NCBI GenBank assembly: GCA_002394525.1
Contig: DGUF01000080.1
Coordinates: forward strand, 11,762-17,766
From: Lachnospiraceae bacterium UBA4317
Lineage (GTDB): Bacteria > Bacillota_A > Clostridia > Lachnospirales > Lachnospiraceae
DNA length: 6,005 nucleotides
Reading direction: 5' to 3'
The translations under genes and the position numbers were made by a program. Of this stretch, positions 1-3,193 are shown piece after piece. Position 1 is the stretch's first letter. Each line of letters opens with the position of its first letter. The notes below the pieces were generated by a model that worked only from the letters and a program-made list of their open reading frames with translations, did not search any database and was not told the origin of the DNA.

Positions 1-1094
1 ACGGTGGGTTCCTCTTCTTCATTATAGGAATAGATCGTGGGAATATAGACGCTGTCCCCGTCAGATACCTGTCTTCCATTTGTATACAGGTCCTTGTAGG
101 AGAAGTCCCTGTCAGCCAGAGCTCCGCCGTTGAGGTCAAAGCTGACTTTGTAGGATGCGGAACTCTCCTTCGCAGCTTCTGCCGCTTCCTCGGGAGCGGG
201 AATCTCTCCCGTCACAGCCTCTGTCGCGGCGCCTGCGGCCGCATCCATCTCCGCGAAGCCATCCTCAGCGGTTGCCGGCTCTGTTTCTTCTGCCGCAAAC
301 TGTTCGTCGACAGCATCCTCTTCAGGCACAGCAGTCTCTGCCTCTTCCGCAGTTTCCGAAGGCTCTTCGGCAAGGACATCCTCCTCCGACAGATCAGCCT
401 CTGCATCTTCAGGCTCTGCCGCTGTCTCCGCTGTGTCTGCGGCTTCCGGATCAGCTTCCATTGCAGGCTCCTGCTCGGGCTCCTGCCCTTCTTCCGCAAG
501 GGCTTCGTCCGCGGGATCCGCTTCGTTTTCTCCCTCTGCGGGGACTGCCTCTTCAGGCTCCGCGCCGTCTGCCCCGTCTGTCAGTGCTTCCGCGGTCTCC
601 CCTGTATCCGCTTCGGAGGCATCCGGTTCCGCCTCCGCGCCTTCCCCCTCTGTTCCTTCCAGAGCGGGGTCTGTCTCATCGATAAACTGGTCTGTTCCGT
701 CACCAAAAGCAGAGGGATCTCCTGCTTCATCCGCCTGCCATGCATCGTCAGAAGCCGGCTGGTCCGCTTCCTGTGCGGCAGCCTGATCGAAGCCTTCCTC
801 TGTCAACTGGCCCGCACCGACCGCGGCGTCAGCCGTGTCCTGTAAAAATTCCTCCGCAGGCTGAGACGGGAATACAGAATCCTCCAGATCTGCGGCTGTG
901 TCCGCCATCCCGGCAAAAGCGCCGTCTTCCGCGAAGAGGTTCTCCCCCGCTGCAGGATCTTCGAATACTGTTTCACCTGTCTCCGGGGCCGGGGCCTGGG
1001 CCGCAAATACCGTGCCCGGAAAAGCCAGTCCCGCAGTCATGGCCAGGACCAGAATCCTGGCTGCAGACTTTTTCCATACTGGATGTCTGATCAT
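1..1094 (-). CDS. Secreted surface protein with very acidic stalk, C-terminus cut by window edge
   Basis: An open frame of 364 codons runs from ATG at 1094 off the left edge. The start is fixed by a strong ribosome binding site six bases upstream. Residues 1-31 are a Sec signal peptide: Arg3/Lys8/Lys9/Arg13, then a hydrophobic core ILVLAMTAGLAFPGTVFA, with likely cleavage after Ala31. Residues 33-308 are Ala/Glu/Asp/Pro-rich, contain about 92 Asp/Glu, and have no Lys, Arg or Cys. From residue 314 the composition changes to a folded-looking stretch beginning YKVSFDLNGG, which resembles the first strand of InlB B-repeat/Flg_new (Listeria-Bacteroides) repeats. Known members of such architectures are exported surface proteins, so I infer an extracellular protein with an acidic spacer before one or more beta repeats. 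The anchor (LPXTG, SLH or other) would lie outside the window. Specific function is not recognised. The existence of the gene is near certain; the repeat-family call is moderate. Confidence 0.9.
   Translation of the reverse strand, partial: MIRHPVWKKSAARILVLAMTAGLAFPGTVFAAQAPAPETGETVFEDPAAGENLFAEDGAFAGMADTAADLEDSVFPSQPAEEFLQDTADAAVGAGQLTEEGFDQAAAQEADQPASDDAWQADEAGDPSAFGDGTDQFIDETDPALEGTEGEGAEAEPDASEADTGETAEALTDGADGAEPEEAVPAEGENEADPADEALAEEGQEPEQEPAMEADPEAADTAETAAEPEDAEADLSEEDVLAEEPSETAEEAETAVPEEDAVDEQFAAEETEPATAEDGFAEMDAAAGAATEAVTGEIPAPEEAAEAAKESSASYKVSFDLNGGALADRDFSYKDLYTNGRQVSDGDSVYIPTIYSYNEEEEPT
3..158 (-). other. Start of probable InlB B-type (Listeria-Bacteroides) repeat domain
   Basis: Residues 313-364 of the surface protein contain YKVSFDLNGG followed by a tyrosine-rich segment with DGDSVYIPTIYSYN. 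InlB B-repeats typically open with a V-T/S-F-D-x-N-G-G strand and continue with a G-x-x-x-x-x-P segment before a G-W motif. The G-W half would fall beyond the window edge, so the assignment rests on the first half only. Confidence 0.5.
171..998 (-). other. Acidic low-complexity stalk without Lys/Arg
   Basis: Residues 33-308 of the surface protein are dominated by Ala, Glu, Asp, Pro, Gly and Thr. By hand count about 92 of 276 residues are Asp or Glu, and none is Lys or Arg. The tract is built of loosely repeated Glu/Ala/Asp/Pro words with no clear fixed period. It is probably disordered and extended, acting as a spacer between membrane or wall and the folded repeats that begin near residue 314. 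The opposite strand of this tract gives artificial Ser/Ala- and Pro/Leu-rich frames that should not be annotated. Confidence 0.8.
1002..1094 (-). other. Signal peptide region of the acidic surface protein
   Basis: Residues 1-31 have a basic N-region (MIRHPVWKKSAAR), a hydrophobic core (ILVLAMTAGLAF) and a small-residue cleavage site, V-F-A followed by A-Q, which fits the -3/-1 rule. No lipobox cysteine is present, so signal peptidase I rather than lipoprotein processing is expected. Confidence 0.85.
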
Positions 1095-1100
1095 GTTATT

Positions 1101-1108
1101 TCCTCCCT
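1101..1108 (-). promoter_or_regulatory. Ribosome binding site of the acidic surface protein
   Basis: On the minus strand AGGGAGGA sits six bases (AATAAC) before ATG at 1094. It is a near-consensus Shine-Dalgarno sequence at ideal spacing and decides the start codon. Confidence 0.85.
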
Positions 1109-1207
1109 GATCGTCGTCTGATCCGTCCTGTAAAGTGATGTTTGTTATCTTTTTCCCGCATACGAAGCTCCGGTATTTCCGGCTCCATGATGCATTTCAT
1201 TGGGAAA

Positions 1208-1216
1208 AGTATAACA
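1208..1216 (-). promoter_or_regulatory. Candidate extended -10 promoter for the acidic surface protein
   Basis: The minus strand reads TGTTATACT here: a TATACT -10 hexamer (5 of 6 to consensus) preceded by the TGN extension. No good -35 is found at 16-18 bases, but extended -10 promoters tolerate this. It lies in the AT-rich part of the gap, about 115 bases before the start codon, which implies a leader of roughly 105 nt. It is the best candidate seen rather than a proven site. Confidence 0.4.
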
Positions 1217-1274
1217 CTTCCCGGATTAACAGCTTTTTATAAGTGCTTAACAAATACGCTGAACTATTAACAAT

Positions 1275-1313
1275 AACCTGTGGGAGAATCGTTTCTTCCA
1301 CAGGTTTTTGTTT
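1275..1313. terminator. Strong hairpin, probable intrinsic terminator (possibly bidirectional)
   Basis: AACCTGTGGGAGAA (1275-1288) and TTCTTCCACAGGTT (1293-1306) form a 14-bp stem with one G-T pair and a TCGT loop. On the plus strand it is followed by TTTGTTT. On the minus strand, the direction of all genes here, the tail is ATTGTTAAT, which is less T-rich. The hairpin lies about 180 bases after the stop of the Ig-like multi-module gene and about 60 bases before the candidate promoter of the next gene, which fits termination of the upstream operon. The better U-tract points the other way, so strand is left open. Confidence 0.65.
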
Positions 1314-1486
1314 CGGGGAAAACTGACTATTTCAATCTGATAAATAATATGTAGCTCCAAATACGAAACTTTGCGCACAAAACAGCTTGTCACGACCTGT
1401 TTCCATACGCTTTCCTTCGGGACAAGGCCGCACATACCTGGGGTCCGGATCCATATCCGTACCTGTCTCAAGTCGTCAAATCTGAC

Positions 1487-3193
1487 TCAGTCTGAAAAAC
1501 TGCAGGTGATTTTTTCTGCAAAGGATGCAAACTGGTTTCCCTGGGACGGGTGTTCCTTGTGATACACAGTGCAGGCAAACTCTTTGACACCGCCATTGAC
1601 CCCGTTTTCCTCAAGCTCATGCCTGGAAAGGACCGGCATATATCCTTTCGTACCTGGCGGGAGGCGGAGTGTGATCTGCCTGGATGGCGCCTCTGCCGGA
1701 TCATCAGTGTTATAGACAAACGGCGCTCCGTTGATCGTGACCTCCTCCAGTGTCAGAACCAGTTCCTCATTTGTCCTGTTCTCAAAATAAACCGACAGCG
1801 CCCCGTAGGGATTGTTTTTCCGGACATCCTTCAGGATCCCCATAGAGAATCCATCTCCGTCGACATAGGCCGCGCAGTCCTTTTCCGTCACCGAAATGCT
1901 TTCATTGACCTCTTCGTCAGTCATACCAGTCGGGTGGACAGTGACTGTATCGTAGATCCGCCCGTCCTTTTCCTCAAAGAAGTAATTGCCCTCGTCAAAA
2001 GCGGCCAACATCGCTTCTTCATCTTCAACAGAACGCCCGCTGACCACGAACTGCAGCTCGTCCACCCTGTCGATGTCAAATGCTTCCAGGGACGGTCCGG
2101 GGATCACGATATCACATGGCTCAGTTTTTCCGGCTTCCACTTCAACCGAATTACCAAGATCCGATAAAAAAGCCTCCTCAAGGTCATTATCAATAAAATG
2201 GCGGTTGATTTCCCACTTTGAGGTGTAAAAATCATAAGAATACGCTTTGTCCGCCTTGTTCTGCATCTCGCAGTGGACAATAAACACCAGATCATTCTGA
2301 TCGTACCCTGTCACGGTCAGCTTATAGAGATCGCTCTCACTGACCTTGACCGCTTCTCTGACATAAGGAGATGCCAATTCAGATGGATCTGCAGAAGCTG
2401 TCATGGCTGTGGATGCTGTCATGCCTGCGGCTGACGATTCAGCGTCCTGAAAATGACAGCTGACCTCCCTGCTCTCAATATCCTTATAATTATCATCCTG
2501 AACCTTCAGCACAGACTGGAGATCATAGATTTGTCCGATCCCGTTTTCCGCAAGATCCCTGCCTGTCAGCATATCCGCAAGGCAGATCGTTCCCGCGGGC
2601 ATACTTCTCCACACCTGCAGGCTGGAGACCGTCTTTTGAGGCGCTTCCTCTTCCGGATCCTCTGTGTAAGTTTCCGCATGGAACATCGGCATTCCATTGA
2701 CTGTGATCTTCTCAAGGACAAAATTCAGATCCTGGTCCGATCTGTTCTCCAGATAAAGACTGATGGCGCCCTCAGGATCAGCTGTCTGCCCGCCGAGGCT
2801 TTTTCTTATCCCGAAGTCATACTGATCATTTTGAACGATCCACTCATATTCATCCTTTGTGTCGATCCGGACCGGAATAATATCCTTCTCTTCCTTCCCT
2901 GTGGGATAGAGGCAGAAATCTTTGGCAAAATAGTTACCTTCTGTCTCTTCGGCTTCTGCCGCGGCAGTCATGCCGGCGTCAGCTTCTTCCGCAGCCGCAG
3001 TCATACCGGCTTCTGCAGTCTCCGGGTCCTCTGGCTCTTCCAGGTCATCCTCAAGATCTGCAAGGATATCTGCAGTATGATCGTAATCCTCTTCTTTCTC
3101 AGGGTATCCGGCTATCGTAAAACGGAGCTCATCCGCAGTGTTTAAATCATATTTTTCAAATGAGGTTCTTTGCAGCGGGATGGCCGCCTTCAC
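1487..3193 (-). CDS. Multi-module Ig-like repeat protein, probably N-terminally truncated
   Basis: A 568-residue acidic protein with no signal peptide, membrane segment or recognised catalytic motif. It is built of related beta-rich modules. A type-a module occurs at about 100-250 (core AISLYLENRSDQDLNFVLEK) and again at about 424-568 (core ALSVYFENRTNEELVLTLEE). Each is followed by a G-x-x-x-x-x-P/A-x-L-x-x-x-x-L-x-E-N-G stretch of the kind seen in clostridial DUF4352-like Ig domains. A type-b module is complete at about 274-423 (DLVFIVHCEMQNKADKAYSY, then DELQFVVSG and EGNYF). Its C-terminal half also forms residues 1-99 (DELRFTIAG, EGNYF), so the order is b(half)-a-b-a. The GTG start overlaps the upstream stop (GTGA), and no alternative methionine precedes residue 63. 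The Shine-Dalgarno is weak: GGGAG lies 11 bases off and a G-run directly abuts the start. Starting mid-module without an export signal suggests a lost 5' end. The exact function is unknown; a ligand-binding or extracellular role is only inferred from the family style. Confidence 0.8.
   Translation of the reverse strand: MKAAIPLQRTSFEKYDLNTADELRFTIAGYPEKEEDYDHTADILADLEDDLEEPEDPETAEAGMTAAAEEADAGMTAAAEAEETEGNYFAKDFCLYPTGKEEKDIIPVRIDTKDEYEWIVQNDQYDFGIRKSLGGQTADPEGAISLYLENRSDQDLNFVLEKITVNGMPMFHAETYTEDPEEEAPQKTVSSLQVWRSMPAGTICLADMLTGRDLAENGIGQIYDLQSVLKVQDDNYKDIESREVSCHFQDAESSAAGMTASTAMTASADPSELASPYVREAVKVSESDLYKLTVTGYDQNDLVFIVHCEMQNKADKAYSYDFYTSKWEINRHFIDNDLEEAFLSDLGNSVEVEAGKTEPCDIVIPGPSLEAFDIDRVDELQFVVSGRSVEDEEAMLAAFDEGNYFFEEKDGRIYDTVTVHPTGMTDEEVNESISVTEKDCAAYVDGDGFSMGILKDVRKNNPYGALSVYFENRTNEELVLTLEEVTINGAPFVYNTDDPAEAPSRQITLRLPPGTKGYMPVLSRHELEENGVNGGVKEFACTVYHKEHPSQGNQFASFAEKITCSFSD
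2396..2428 (-). repeat. A-G-M-T-A repeat in the linker between Ig-like modules
   Basis: Residues 256-266 read AGMTASTAMTA. They are encoded by GCAGGCATGACAGCA followed by a degenerate second copy, and sit exactly between module 1 and module 2. The same word occurs twice about 550 bases upstream in the gene. Codon variation between copies shows they are not a fresh duplication. Confidence 0.55.
2942..3079 (-). repeat. Low-complexity insertion with two A-G-M-T-A copies in the first Ig-like module
   Basis: Residues 39-84 of the multi-module protein have no counterpart in the related module at 378-401, where the matching segment is about 41 residues shorter. The insert is Glu/Asp/Ala-rich and contains two copies of AGMTAAAE (residues 62-69 and 73-80), encoded at 2996-3010 and 2963-2977 by GCCGG(C/T)ATGACTGC(C/G). 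The fold around it is conserved, so it is probably an exposed loop expansion. Confidence 0.65.
3190..3193 (-). promoter_or_regulatory. GTGA stop-start overlap coupling the two operon genes
   Basis: The TGA stop of the beta-propeller gene (3192-3190) overlaps the GTG start of the next gene (3193-3191). With no good independent Shine-Dalgarno, translation of the second gene would depend on termination-reinitiation. The overlap is seen directly; whether it is an original arrangement or a by-product of a deletion is open. Confidence 0.55.

Larger units (their letters stand above)
1095..1486. other. Intergenic region without a supportable gene
   Basis: This 392-base gap separates the Ig-like multi-module gene from the acidic surface protein. 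It contains the hairpin at 1275-1306, the candidate promoter at 1208-1216 and the ribosome binding site at 1101-1108. The stretch 1314-1486, immediately after the upstream stop codon, shows no further hairpin or coding signal that I can support. Short frames here lack ribosome binding sites and family resemblance. Confidence 0.7.

Noticed and set aside
155..786. Plus-strand Pro/Leu/Arg-rich and Ser/Ala-rich open frames
   Set aside because: They are complementary-frame shadows of the acidic stalk, have biased low-complexity composition and no ribosome binding site. The minus strand has a signal peptide and an ideal Shine-Dalgarno.
1166..1187. CCGG...CCGG inverted motif in the leader of the surface protein
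   Set aside because: Only a 4-bp stem forms and the flanks do not pair, so a riboswitch or attenuator cannot be supported.
1247..1471. Short minus-strand frame of 74 codons in the intergenic gap
   Set aside because: It runs through the terminator hairpin, has no Shine-Dalgarno and its product has no recognisable features.
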